From Parietaria judaica (taxonomy: Eukaryota; Streptophyta; Magnoliopsida; Rosales; Urticaceae), in NCBI GenBank assembly GCA_954871525.1, contig OX940866.1, positions 14,469,001 through 14,533,000 on the forward strand: 64,000 nt of DNA. The letters run 5' to 3'. How positions within the stretch are numbered: position 1 is the stretch's first letter; each line of letters begins with the position of its first letter. The notes beneath the pieces were generated by a model. It was not told the origin of the DNA, made no database searches, and saw only the letters and a program-made list of their open reading frames with translations. Positions 12,134-24,878 of this stretch are shown here, one piece after another. A program made the translations under genes and the position numbers.

Positions 12134-15100
12134 ATGGCGGAACTCAAAACAAGAGAGGAAGAAGAGGACGAGACTGAGACTCAGGCGATGGAGAAGGAGA
12201 CCGCGAGCAGGAAGGAGAAGAGGAAGGCGCTGAAGAAGGCGAAGAGGAAGGGGTTAAGGCGAGAGATAGCCGAGAAAGAGCGTCTCGAGGCGGAGGCGAG
12301 GCGCGACGACCCGGCGGAGCAGGCGAGGCTGAGCCTGGCGGAGCAGGAAGAGGCCGAGAGGTCTCGCCGGGAGAGGGACGAGTTCGAGGCTCGAGAGAGG
12401 GCTTGGCTCGCCGCCATGGAGGAGAATCAGAGGAGGAAGGCGCTCGAAGAAGAAGAAGAGGAGGAGCGAAGAAGGAAGGCTCTCGATGGCGATGAAGCTT
12501 CTCGGAGCAGTCAACAGGTTTTTCAGTTGATTTCTTCCGTTTCTCGTTTAGCTTCCGTGTTGAAATTGACATTGTTTTGGATCGATCGAAAGCGATGGTG
12601 ATATAGTCAGATCATAACGCCATTTCTGTACTCTGTTTGGATCATTAGCAAGTTTGGGAACAGAGAACAGATTGAATTCAGTACTCTGTGTTTCGATTTT
12701 GGATCGAAAACTCAGTGATTAGCTATTAAGATAGTATTCATTCATGATTCATATATTCCTTTTGTATTCTCTTAGAGGATTGGTCTTCATTGATGATAGA
12801 ATGGGAACGGTATGAATATCTCGAATTGGTGTATCGTTCGAGTTAATCGACTAATGGCTGCTCTTGTTCAAAATGTATGACAGTTGGAAAATGAAAACGA
12901 TGATGATGGCGATTGGGAGTACATAGAGGACGGACCGCCCGAGATTATCTGGCAAGGAAACGAGATAATATTAAAGAAGAAAAGGGTCAAGGTTCCCAAG
13001 AAGAAAGATTCCGATAGATCGAGTTCGCATGAGGTCTGCTCTTGATTTGGAATGATCTCTCTCAATACTTTCTTTGTTCCTCCACGGTTTCGTATTTTAA
13101 TTCTATGTTTCTAACAGGATAAAGAGAGGCCTATATCAAACCCTTTCCCTCCGGAATCTGAAGCTCTTGCTGAGCAGAAAAGTTCTTCGGTATCTGGACG
13201 GGATTCGGTTGGGAGTATTGCACAACAAGTACCGAATTTCGGGACTGAGCAGGTTCACCTTCTTCAATCCTCTCAGTTCTCCAAATATTATAGTATTATT
13301 CTTGGTCTAACGTCACAAATCCCATTTATATTATGAAAGGAAGGATATTTTTAGCTTTGCGCATAAATTCATGATTATATGTTTTGGTTGTTCTTCTTCT
13401 CCTTGACAGTATTTTGCATAAATACCCCTCATTGGGCATGCTAGTGCTCAAATACCTTTTAATCTCATCACTTAGTCTCACTAGATTTTGACAGAATCAG
13501 TGTCAAATGCGTACTGTGGGCGTATATATGTGATTTGGCCCTAATTCATTAACCATTATCTTATAAATATTTATTATTACAACATAAATAAATTAAATGA
13601 AAACGAGTAAATGAATTAGGGCCAATATGACAAAATACCCCACTAAATGTTTGCATAAAATGTAGATTCCGCTAAATTAATCAGAACTGAACGAGTTGGG
13701 GGTAAATGCGCACCAAAAAAATGAGATCAGGGGGTATTTATGAATTGCATCTCATCTCAGATTGAGGGGCATTTGTGCGAAATTCTCTTTATTTATTTAC
13801 TTTTATTTCAGTAATTAATAAGAAGACATGTTCCTCTTCTGGGTTTATGGCAGGATAAAGCGCATTGTCCTTTCCATTTGAAGACCGGCGTTTGTCGGTT
13901 TGGTCAGCGTTGCAGCAGAGTTCACTTTTACCCTGATAAATCGTGCACTCTGCTTATGAAGAACATGTACAATGGACCTGGCCTTGCCTGGGAGCAGGAT
14001 GAAGGGCTTGAGGTCTGTTAGTGCTGCCTTTTCTGCTTTGTATCCTCATAATGGCACTGCACAACCTCATAATATCGACGTATTTCCATGACCATGAGAT
14101 ATAACATCAGATTGATTATCAACTTGTATTTGTTTCACAGATGATTGGCATTCAACATTCCTTTCATTTAGAAACAATTACTATCAGCTGTCTGAAATTC
14201 ATTGTGCTCTGAAATCTCGCTCCTTAACCATCTATAGTTTTTTTTGGGAATTTAAATATCGTTGGTGTATATGGAGCTGTTTGGATGATGATGAAGATCA
14301 TAACTTCTAAAGGTTTGTCATATTTCTGGTATCAGCTCCAAGTGTGCAAATGTACTGACTAAGCAACTAATTTTTAACTTCCTCTCTAACAAGAACGGAA
14401 ACTCTTTTCCATAAAAACGATAGTCAGGTCTTCATACTTTTCAAGGCTGCGAACCATCAATCCCTTAAAACTATTTGGCTGGTTTGCTTTCATGGAAGAT
14501 ATATAGCTCTCCTATTTTGTAACTCGACAAGCTTTATTTGTATCCCTGGTATCTCTTTGATCTTACTATAAGCTGATCTTTCTCTTTGAATGTTTGTTCT
14601 TAATTATAACTCTGTTTACAGTATACTGATGAGGAGATTGAAAGGTGCTATGAAGAATTTTACGAGGACGTCCATACAGAATTCTTGAAATTTGGTGAAA
14701 TTATAAATTTCAAGGTTTGCAATTACTTTCTCGATAATAACCGCTTTGCAGGCATATAGATTATGCTCGTACATCTACCATCGTGAACGAGTGAAATATG
14801 TAGTAGAGAAGAAATATTTCTATGTACTAGGGAGAAGAGCTTTTTCTTATAAAATGTAACGATAATGACATGCCAGGTGTGTAGAAACGGATCATTTCAC
14901 TTACGGGGAAATGTGTATGTACACTTTAAATCATTGGATTCTGCTGTTCTTGCGTTTCAAACCCTCAATGCTCGCTACTTTGCTGGTAAACAGGTATTGG
15001 TTGATATCAATTCCTTCTAACAATTTTTTTAACTAGAAAACTTTGCATGCATTTACCTAATTTTGAATGGATATATCTTGGATTCTACATTTAAATATTA

Positions 15101-17229
15101 TCACTTGTGAACCATGGTCTCTTGATGTGCAGCAAATTTATAGTATACCTTGAGTCCGTAACCCCGTCAACATGTTGTGTGCTTTCTTTCAATCTGATTA
15201 CTTGTGTTTCGGAATGATAAGATTTCTAATAAACAGTGAAGCCATTTCTGTAATTTTTGGAGAATTAATCATGCGGGAAAATGGCGAGGATTAAAATAGC
15301 TCCTAAAATTGCTCCGCGTGGTTAATACAACTTAAAGTAAAGACTGGAGAAGTCTAATTAATTCAGACCTGAGGGAGGATTGGTGAATGTACCCTGTCAT
15401 CGGATATTTAATAAAAGCGTAGATCGATAGCCTTCTGCCAAATTATTGATGTGTGTAGGGACGAAGTAATTTATTGTTCGAATAGATTTCGAGACTTCTT
15501 GGAAATCTCAATCCTTGATGAGACTTTGCGTAGGGACAAAGTAATTTCAATGTCTATGATTTCTTGTATTCATAACTTACATAATGATTTGCACCGATGC
15601 CTGTTCCTGTAATCGACGGCCCTTTCCACAAGCTCTCAATCGATTAATGTTAATGTAAGTAGAGAAAAGAACGTTGAAGCAGCCCAAAAAACAGAATAAA
15701 CTGTCAACTTCGTGTCTGATAGCTTTATAAAGAAAAAAAAATCACGGCATCATTATAATTGTTTCTTGCTTGTTGACTCATGTATTTATACCGCCTTGCT
15801 AGCTTTGATTTGTTAATCTAGTTTGTTTTTCGTCAGGTAAATTGCGAATTTGTCAATGTGAGCAGATGGAAAATTGCAATATGTGGAGAGTATATGAAGA
15901 CAAGGTTTAAGGTAAAGTTCTAGTTGCACGGTTATTTTTCTTTAAATAAATATAAAATTATTGTGGTTTCTCTCTCTTCTTGCGTCTCGCCGGTACTTCT
16001 TATAGCTACTTTACAGGCTTTCATTTGTTTATATCATATAACCCTTATGTTTTGATTGATTTTTCTTTCTTGTGTGTGCAACAGAGTTGTTCCCGTGGAA
16101 CCGCATGCAATTTTATTCATTGCTTCCGCAATCCAGGCAATGATTATGAATGGGCTGATAGTGATAAACCACCTCCAAGATATTGGGTGAAAAATATGAT
16201 TGCTTTATTCGGTTTTTCTGATGATAGCGGATGCGAGAGACGTACATTACAAAAGAATTTGGATCATTCGAATAGCTCCGACAAGATCCCATCCGCTGAT
16301 GCTGACAAGTCTGTCTATTAGTAACATGTCGACAAACTTTCTGTTCTAGTGCCTGTTTGATTTGCTGAAAAATGGTTATGCCTTTAAATTTTAGGTATCG
16401 CTCGAGAAGATCGACATCCAGAGAGAAGAATTACTTGCACTACAAGAAAGAACATGCTAGGGGAAGTGATCAGCTTAGACGACATAGGAATGGTGAGAGA
16501 GATAAAACCGATAATACCCTTGATGAGAATGCTTATGAAGATGGTACAAATCCGAAAGACATCCGTCAGAGGAAGAGACGAACTCATCACGCCGGTGGAG
16601 AGTTGTTTAATGATGAGAGAGAGAGAAGCCGGGACAGATTTCAGGATCGTGGAAGAAAAAGCTCAAGATGGAACTGTGAGGACAACAAGAGCGAATTTCA
16701 CGATTCACAATCATATGGAAGCTCAAAATATCAGCGACCAGAAAGGCTTGATGATCATGGAGATCGTGAGAGAGAAAACCGCAAAGCTAAAAGAGATCGT
16801 AGAGGTAAGGGGAGAGACGAGGAAGAAGACCATGAAAGCCAGAAAAGCACTTCAAGACACAGTGATCGAAAAGGCCGCAAGAGAGGAAGACACAGTACTG
16901 ATAGAGAAGGTACTAAAAGAGACGGTGATGAATGGTTGGATAACGAGAAAGCAAAGCACTTTAAGGAATGCTCGAACGAAGTGTCGGATCCGTCAGATGA
17001 CGAGGGTGAGCTGGCTAAAAGTTCAAATTCGAGAGATCGTTCTCGTAAAGAAATCGGCAGAACAGATTCGTTCGACCAGAATTTGAGATCACAATGGAGC
17101 AACGATCCAAGCTGTTCAAGCGATTACAACAAGCGACACCGGTCGTATGATCTGGATTCGCGGCGCATTTCCGGTGCAGAGATCGCAATTGTGGACCGTT
17201 GGGAGCCTGAAACACACGGTTCTGTGTAA
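12134..17229 (+). CDS. RGH3: U2AF35-related splicing factor, ZRSR2/RGH3-type (CCCH-UHM-CCCH-RS)
   Basis: Nine exons with GT/AG sites and frame kept throughout: 12134-12517, 12884-13033, 13118-13252, 13854-14012, 14622-14714, 14877-14993, 15837-15911, 16085-16308, 16395-17229; 723 aa. Residues 1-128 are a Lys/Glu/Arg-rich helical region. The first CCCH finger is C228-x8-C237-x5-C243-x3-H247. A U2AF-homology RRM spans about 270-355 and contains an RYF sequence near its end. The second finger is C362-x10-C373-x5-C379-x3-H383. Residues 446-723 form an Arg/Ser/Asp/Glu-rich tail. This is the order of human ZRSR2, maize ROUGH ENDOSPERM3 and the Arabidopsis C3H5-type protein, nuclear factors needed for U12-type and some U2-type 3' splice-site use. 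The start is the first ATG in frame with the conserved helical region; an upstream in-frame ATG at 12023 is less likely. Confidence 0.93.
13412..13786. mobile_element. MITE-like inverted-repeat element in RGH3 intron 3
   Basis: The left end TTTGCATAAATACCCCTCA is matched in inverted form by the right end TGAGGGGCATTTGTGCGAAA, about 75% over 28 bp, across a 375-bp element with no coding capacity. It lies inside the 601-bp intron between exons 3 and 4 and makes up most of it. No convincing target-site duplication was found, so the superfamily is open. Confidence 0.6.
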
Positions 17230-17667
17230 GCTTTTAGTCAGGAAGTTTCGTGCTTTAATTACGAAATGTAAATAATAACTACAAATGTTAAAAAGGTTTA
17301 TTAGTGAAGGAGGATCTAATATCTATACCTTGGAATCTTGTAATGTACACTGGATTTTTGTGTTACCATTATGTTGGTAAGGGGTGAAATCGGATAATTT
17401 TAAATTTTTTCTGATCGAATTTCTAACATTTTTTTTTTTGCAAGTAACACTTTGACTTGATCCATTTGCTAGTAAGAAATTATAGAGGATAAAAAAAACA
17501 AGAGCTAAATACTCATAAGTCACAATTTCTTCAGATGAAGCACCGGGTCAAGTGTTTTCTATTCGATGCCTCCATGCATTTTCTTTGTAGCTTTATTAAT
17601 TACTTGGATTGGGGATTAGATTATAAACGGTTTGAACACATCTTCGACGTTTTTTTGCATTGTTGCG
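17230..17667. other. RGH3 3' flank, AT-rich
   Basis: Presumed 3' UTR and terminator region of RGH3. No gene or element can be recognised. Confidence 0.5.
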
Positions 17668-18300
17668 GGCTTCTTCTACACGACTCTAAAAATTAATAGA
17701 TTTGGGATATGCCGGGTGATTGGATCTTGAGAAATCTCTACGCAAACTCGACATAGAAACTTGTCTTCTTCTTAAGAATATTCAAAAGTTCATATAAATA
17801 TTTTTTTAGTAGTGAATCTGTGTTAAAAAAATTAGATAAAAAAAATTTTAGTAGTGAATCTGTCTTAAAAAAATTTAGATAAAAATACAACTTGTGGAAG
17901 ATACTATTTAAAGCAAATGATCTCATTAAAAAAAATTCACATCGATTCTGACGTGATTTGACAATTCAATGTCATCACTTTTGTAAGATTCTCACACTTC
18001 TCAAACAGACTCTGACGTAGTTTGACCATTCAATGTCATCACTTTTACAAGATTTTACGCTTCTCAATCAGACTCTGACGTGATTTGACCATTCATTGTC
18101 ATCACTCTTACAAGATTCTCACGATTCTTAAACTGAGTATGACGTGATTTGACCATTCAATGTCATCACTCTTACAAGATTCTCACACTTCTCAACCGGG
18201 CTCTAACGTGATTTGACCATTCAATGTCATCATTTTTACAAGATTCTCACAATTCTCAAACTGAGCCTGACGTTATTTGATCACTCAAAGTCAACCCGAC
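17668..18300. repeat. Unclassified repeat unit, copy A, with 64-bp tandem array
   Basis: It opens with GGCTTCTTCTACACGACT and about 250 bp also present at 20166. Then come six degenerate copies of a roughly 64-bp unit with the core GACGTGATTTGACCATTCAA and TCTTACAAGATTCTCAC. Unit starts are at about 17947, 18011, 18074, 18138, 18202 and 18266. There is no coding capacity. The pair with copy B (same orientation, 2.5 kb apart) could be two insertions of one family or the ends of one larger element. Confidence 0.8.
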
Positions 18301-18454
18301 CTCGTTCCAAAAAACTCAACTCGAAAAGGTCAACCTAACCCCGTTCCTAATAAGCCAACCCAAACCCGGTGCGAAAAAACATATGTTTCTATTACTATGT
18401 CACTTATTAATAAGTTTCTATTTATATTCTTATTTTTGTCAAGATATAACGTGA

Positions 18455-18545
18455 GGTGAATGCGTTTTAGTGGTTATGTTGCTCTTATATGTGGGGGGAG
18501 TTGATGGGTTCGAGTCCTACCAAAGCCATAATGTTTTAACCTTTA
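18455..18545 (+). ncRNA. tRNA-like SINE head (weak candidate)
   Basis: A perfect B-box-like string GGTTCGAGTCC lies at about 18509, about 38 nt after a degenerate A-box-like TAGTGGTTATG. This is the spacing of a tRNA-derived Pol III promoter. No clear tail or target-site duplication was identified, so a degraded SINE head or chance are both possible. Confidence 0.35.
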
Positions 18546-18589
18546 TTTAGATGATGTCAGCAACCCAATTTTTTTTTTAAAATGGTTTA

Positions 18590-18809
18590 TCACGGCATAA
18601 ATACCCAAAGTTTTGATGACGTGGCAGTCAACGACCACATGGCGTGCCACGTGGAAAGAGGCTAACGGCCACGTGGACGCACCATTAGTGGACGGACGGA
18701 AAAAATTTGTCAACGCCCCAAAACGTACATTGGGTACCTTTTGCCACCACTTTTCGACTTTTGGTACACGAGAAGTTCTTTAACCAAAATTTGGGTATTT
18801 TTGCCGTCA
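18590..18809. mobile_element. MITE with 25-bp inverted ends and TTA duplication
   Basis: The left end TCACGGCATAAATACCCAAA and right end TTTGGGTATTTTTGCCGTCA are imperfect inverted repeats. Each is flanked by TTA (18587-18589 and 18810-18812). A 3-bp TWA target duplication is typical of PIF/Harbinger elements, but 3 bp is weak evidence. The interior includes CACGTGG-type sequences and has no open frame. Confidence 0.6.
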
Positions 18810-18812
18810 TTA

Positions 18813-20165
18813 ACCCTATCTAAAAGCACCATACACAATTAATTATAACCAACAATTTTATTATAAACAACAATCTTTACAGACTAAAGTTCAAACTTCA
18901 AAATTCAAAATGCTCTACATAGGATGCCATGTCACGGTCTAGCATACTGACAAAGTACTAGAGTTTGCGGCAAAAGTACCGCAAAAGTTTATTTGATTGG
19001 ATATTTATGGCAAATATACCATAGTTTGTGGCAAAAGTACAACAAATTAAGCTATTTGAGATAAAAATACCAATATTTTTTTAAAATTACTATTATCATG
19101 ACAAAAGTTCCAAAAGCAAAAAAACTAAAATATTTTTCTACCTTAGATTCCAATTTTTTTTTTTTTTGGGTAATATTCCTATCGTAAGTTCTAGTTTATT
19201 TATTTATTTTTCTTTAATAGCTCGTGTTTTTATTTATCATAATCTCTTATATGTCACAATTTGTATTCATCACAATGTATTTGTAATGACATTGCACAAT
19301 CAGTCTAGGTGTTTGCTAGTTGCTACTATAAGATAATTATGTCTCATACAATTGCTTAATGTAGTCAAGAACATGGAAACGACAACCAGAACAGTTCAAA
19401 AATGATGTCGAAATCGACACCCAAAATAATTTTAAAATTAACTTTAGTAATAACAATTATATTAAACGCGACGTCGGGGTTGAGAGAAGGCCAAGCGGAC
19501 TCACACCTTAGTAGTAATTTAAAAAAAAAAAAATCAATTTTTGGAATCTTCGAAATGAACTTTAAAACTATTTTTATTTTTAATTTTGGAACTTCAAATT
19601 AAACTATTTTGATTTAAGCATGTCAATGAATAATAGGATTGAAAATGTGTCTAGGTTCAATGTACCGACAACAATTAGAAGTGGTAGAGGATGAGACATC
19701 ACACATAAAAGAAAGAGGTGATTGGAGTGACACTCACGCACAAACTTAAATTCTTCTTCTTCTTCATCATCACTTGTCAAATAATAAGCTTCTTGATCGT
19801 GGAGGATGGATGATGATCATCATTCATGGTCCTTCCAGTTCCAGGTAATAACTAGTCATCCTCTTTTGTTAATTTGATTATGAATACAAGATGATGATGA
19901 TGATATTATTATTCTCTCTCAAGGCGATACATATACATAGGAGAGAGACATTATATATGGATTGGTGAAGAAGAAGAAGAAGTAATCTGGTTGAGTTCCC
20001 CTTTCAAACTTCAGTGTGATCACAACTGGGAAGTCAGAAGATGATGATCTTCATCAGATCAGAAGATTATTATACATGGATTTGTTTGTTTTCGTGTGTC
20101 GTTGAATTTGTTGCCAATTTTAAGGTTTATTATCATTTAACTGCTCTTAATCAAAATTTGTTGTA
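18813..20165. other. AT-rich stretch without a recognisable gene
   Basis: The short frames are accidental. Around 19750-20060 there are (CTT)n, (ATG)n and (GAA)n-like tracts and two possible splice signals, giving the look of a noncoding or decayed transcript, but no protein family is visible on either strand. Confidence 0.5.
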
Positions 20166-20930
20166 GGCTTCTTCTACACGACTTCAAAAATTAGTAGATT
20201 TGGGATATATCGGTGATTGGATCTTGAGAAATCTCCGTGTAAACTCGACAAAGAAGCTTTTCTTCTTCTTAAGAGTATTCAGAAGCTCCAATATTTTTTT
20301 TTTAAAAAAAAAGCGTATCTATCTTAGAAACAAATTTAGATTAAAATACATCGCGTGGAAGATATTATTTAAAGCGAATGATCTCGTTAAAAAACTTATC
20401 ACGCTTCTCACACCGGTTCTGACGTGATTTGACAATTCAATATCACCACTCTTACAAGATTTTCACGTTTCTCAAACCAACTCTGACATGATTTGACCAT
20501 TCAATGTCATCACTCTTACAAGATTCTCATGCTTCTCAACCCGACTGTGACGTGATTTGATCATGTCATCACTCTTACAAGATTCTCACGCTTCTCAACC
20601 CGGCTCTGACGTGATTTGACCATTCAATGTCATCACTTACAAGATTCTCACGCTTCTCAACCCGGATCTAACGTGATTTGACCATTCAATGTCATCACTT
20701 TTACAAGATTCTCACGATTCTCAAACTAGTCTAACGTGATTTTTGACCATTCAATGTCATCACTCTTACAAGATTCTAAGGTTTCTCAAACCGAGTCTGA
20801 CGTGATTTGACCAATCAATGTCATTAGGATTAAAGAGATATCACATTTCTCAAACTAGTCTGACGTGATTTTTTACCATTCAATGTCATCACTCTTACAA
20901 GATTCTCACGTTTCTCAAACCGCACTACGT
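20166..20930. repeat. Unclassified repeat unit, copy B, with 64-bp tandem array
   Basis: The start GGCTTCTTCTACACGACT and the next 230 bp match copy A at 17668. They are followed by about eight units of the same 64-bp repeat (core GACGTGATTTGACCATTCAA), with some units shortened. It lies in the same orientation as copy A and ends about 450 bp beyond the glyoxalase II stop codon. Confidence 0.8.
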
Positions 20931-21387
20931 TCTAGTTCTACATTGAAATTTAATATTAAAGCGAGTGAACGTGCAACATTTGTTGGGATTTTAAAGAGAG
21001 CCATGAGCTAAAGCCCAGCAAGAACATAGGTCGAATATGATAGTCAAATTTAAACTTAAAATAAAATAAGAAAGTTGTTTTAAGTTAAAATAATATCGTA
21101 AAAAAAAAAAAAAACCCTTAAGCGTAGGACAATGATCAAGATCCTCAGGGCAATTTAAAACAAGAAATATTGTGGATTTCGTATTATGAACCAATCTTCA
21201 ACCGAAAACTGGATATAACGAATAAATGGAATGATGTTTTGATATGTAAGAAAATCGTAATTTCAGTACAAATCTATTTTTCCACCTAAAACAAATAAAT
21301 CTCTGCATCACCAAATGATATTTGAAAAATATACAGTAAGAAAAAGGACCTTGATGGTGTTTATGTAATCAGCTGTATTTACAAAGA

Positions 21388-24300
21388 TCAAAAACTATCC
21401 TTTGCTTGACGGATGAAACCCAACGCTTCAGCATCGTTCGCTGTCGGAGGAATGTTGAGTGACTGACGAATCTGCATACTCGCAACCCGAAGAAACGGAT
21501 TGCATGCTTTCTCCAGTTTTAGTGTCGTTGGAACCTGACACACCATGAACGGAAAGGGAAAAAAATCCACAATCAATCTTTACTTTCAATTTAGATGGCA
21601 AGGAAATTCGTGTTCGACCGGTATACACATAAATCTATCTTTATGGGTTTTCACAATTTCATGCATTAAATTTCATGATTAATTCCAATAATTCATAAAT
21701 TACAGATAATACTATTTAAACCTATTTAATAAAATAATAATCAGAAATAAATCAAACTAATATATCGCATAAATAAAATGACTAGTAAGATTCTAGGGAA
21801 AATACCGTAGGCAGGCCCTTGCTGCGAAGATGAGCTACGTTGGCTGCATATGATTGAAGTGCCTTGTTCTCGGGCTCTATCGATAATGCAAACTTTGAAT
21901 TGCTCTGTATCGTAGAAAATAGTGATTTTAAGTATTTCGGAAAAATAAGAAAAAATTTAATTGGTAAGTGCAATATTTCTCACCAAGGTATATTCGTGAC
22001 CACAATAGACATTCGTCTCCTCAGGTAAAGCCGTGATTTTTCGAAGAGAAGTTAGCATCTGCAACATAGACAGCTAGTTCTTCAGATTGTAGAACAAAAT
22101 CATTAAATGTAACCAATAAATAACATTTAACAAGATTTATTTTTCAAAATCAGCAACTAAATAAAATTTATCAAGTCGTATCCAAATTTCGTTTTATTTG
22201 ATGAATTTAAAGCCACAAAGCACCTAATATCTTTTATAGGTAAGGACTAAGGACGTTAGTCTTGACCCTAAGAAAAAGAGAAAAGTCAGAGTCAAAGCGA
22301 AGATCCACCTGTTCAGGAGTTCCTTCAAATAGTTTGCCACATGATAAGCTAAACAAAGTATCGCCAGTGAATATAGCTCCGGATCCAGGAAAATAGAAGC
22401 TTATATGACCTGGTAGAATAAGACTGAGAAATTAGTAAACACGTAAAGCGGACTTTAGAATATCTATCAGACTATCACCTCACCAAAGTCCAGATAAAAA
22501 TACTGATTAATTAAATCTGTAAGCTAGACAGGGTTCGTACAGGTTATCTTACATAGTTCATATCTGCAATGCATATCTATAATCTGTTATTAAAAGAAAG
22601 TGTCTAGCATAAACTAAGCAATCAGCAATATAATATGTCGCACTAATTACGTATCAGAGAAGGAAGGGAAAGAGCGGGATGAGTATTCGGTCGTTTATTA
22701 ATTACATGGTTCATGTCGTTATGTAATATTATCATTTAAGTAAGATGGTATTGCGTATTTAGCAATGAGTGACGGATTATATAAGTCTAGTTTTTCGTAT
22801 GGGCGCCTAGGGTTAGTGGGAGAGGCATGTTTTGTTCAAGCCATTGACTCAAAACTTCTTTTGGAGAGCATCAGAAGTATTCTCGAAGGAATAGTCCTTT
22901 GTTCTATAATCATCGTCTCGGTGATTATAGATTGGCTTACGTGTTTGTGACTTGCAGTTTACGTTTTATTTCAGTATTTAATCCTTTTAGAAAAACAAAC
23001 CTCAGTGCTTTGGTTATATAAGTTTTTTATGCCCCTTTCACTAAAGTGAATTCATTAATTACTATGAACTCATAGTAATAAAGGCATGAGGACGCAAGCA
23101 AGCACTGAAGTAAAACCTTTTGTGTGGCCCGGAGTCTCCATAATTTGCACCTCGTGGCCTGCAAACATCCACTTGTCTCCATCATTAAGAACAATATCGA
23201 TACCGGGAATTCTATCCCTGTCTCTTGCTGAACCAATTACCTAACGAAAACAACAAACACAAATACATTCAATAATTTATTAGTGCAAAAATGGGTTAGT
23301 GAATAGCCAAGAGAATTATTATAAATATTTAGACTAAAAATTTATAAACATTCAAATTTGTTTTTATAATCCAATTATTACATTTAAAGCTATAATATGT
23401 ATACTACGACGCAAGAAGATTGTACAACGGATGATTCTAACAAAAAGATCTCATTGAACACTTTGTATTGCTTATCCCCAATTACGAATAGATATGATTC
23501 TCACTGTAAAAGATGGTATGCTTTAATTAGAGTATAAATTACAGGTAAATTATCCATTAACTCACTTCCTGTCATAGCAGATATAACGCGAGCCTGTAGC
23601 AATAAATAGTGTTCCCCTATTTTATAGATTGAAATGTCACTGTTAATGGGTTAATATTAGCTTATTATACACGACACTAAAGCATTCTACACAAACTTTC
23701 TTCTCACTTTCAGGAGTTTTTGTTCTTCATAATAAATGATGCTCTATCTATAGAGTTACTTTTTAACAAATAGCTTAGTGAAAGACGACCTCCGCAATGG
23801 ATCAATAGCGTCTGTGTAAAGGCGCATTTTGTTGATTATAAAAGCGAAAAAGAAAAATGGGGATGACAAATAAATCATACCTTAGCACCAAACCTTGCTT
23901 TCAACTCAGCGTTACCACCAGTATGGTCGTGATGATGATGAGTGTTTAGTATGTATGTCAAATTTATATTTTTCTTATTTAGAGCATCGATGATAGGCAT
24001 GGCTTCAGAAGGATCAACCACACCAACTGTACCGGTATCCACGTCATGTAGTAGATATGCATAGTTATCACTGAGGCAAGGTACCTAAGCAGAAGGGGAA
24101 ATCATACTCTTATGTCTTTATCAACGGCACCCACGAAATGTCATACCCTCAAGAACATATGCATTTGCAATATATACAAAAGAAAAACCCAGAAATGAAT
24201 TATTAAAACTGACGAAAGCCACAGTATTAGTGACTAATCAATAATTGGCAAATGGTAAAATATGACATTTTCAACATCTTTTTTTTTTTTTTTTTTTTTA

Positions 24301-24837
24301 AGGCATCTCAATATTGGCCATAAGCAGTTTTGAAACATACGAAAAATGTAATGGCAATAAGTTTGACTATATCACGACTAATTTTGAGTAGTACACGGGA
24401 TTGGGATTGGAAAAAAAAATTCAATTTAGCCAAAAGCACTTTTCAAACATAAGAAAAATGTAAGAGCAGTAAGTTTGACTATATCATGACTAATCTTGAG
24501 TAGTGCATAGGAATCGGGATTGGAAAAAATTTCAATATCGAAACGAATAAAAGCATCATTGCAAAAGACAAAGTCAAAAATTGCAGCGTCAAACAGGCAA
24601 GCTTACCAATTCAATCTGCAACGAGGACGACATATTGACAACACTGCAAAACTGATCGACACGAAGAGACCGACTTGCTCCACGCAGGGTCTTCAACGGC
24701 GAAGAGAACAACCGTGTAAATCCATACAACAAGCCCTTCCGAAGAGAGATTTGTCTCACGCCGGGCCAAGTAGATAGTCCACTCCTCACCTAAACATAAT
24801 ACCCGCATTCAAATTCCAGTCAATCAAAACCAAATAA

Positions 24838-24878
<41 letters not shown>

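Noticed and set aside
12144..12572. 142-codon minus-strand Ser/Pro-rich frame
   Set aside because: Antisense to RGH3 exon 1; produced by GAG/AAG codon runs.
17947..18300. CRISPR-like regular repeats
   Set aside because: 64-bp direct units have no constant repeat/variable spacer structure and the genome is eukaryotic.
19734..19746. 13-nt match to mature miR403 (TCACGCACAAACT)
   Set aside because: No complementary arm lies within several hundred bases, so no precursor hairpin can form; probably chance.
19993..20014. Resemblance to a MIR395 5' arm (GAGTTCCCCTTTCAAACTTCAG)
   Set aside because: The pairing is imperfect and the downstream sequence has no CTGAAGTG...GGGGAACTC arm.
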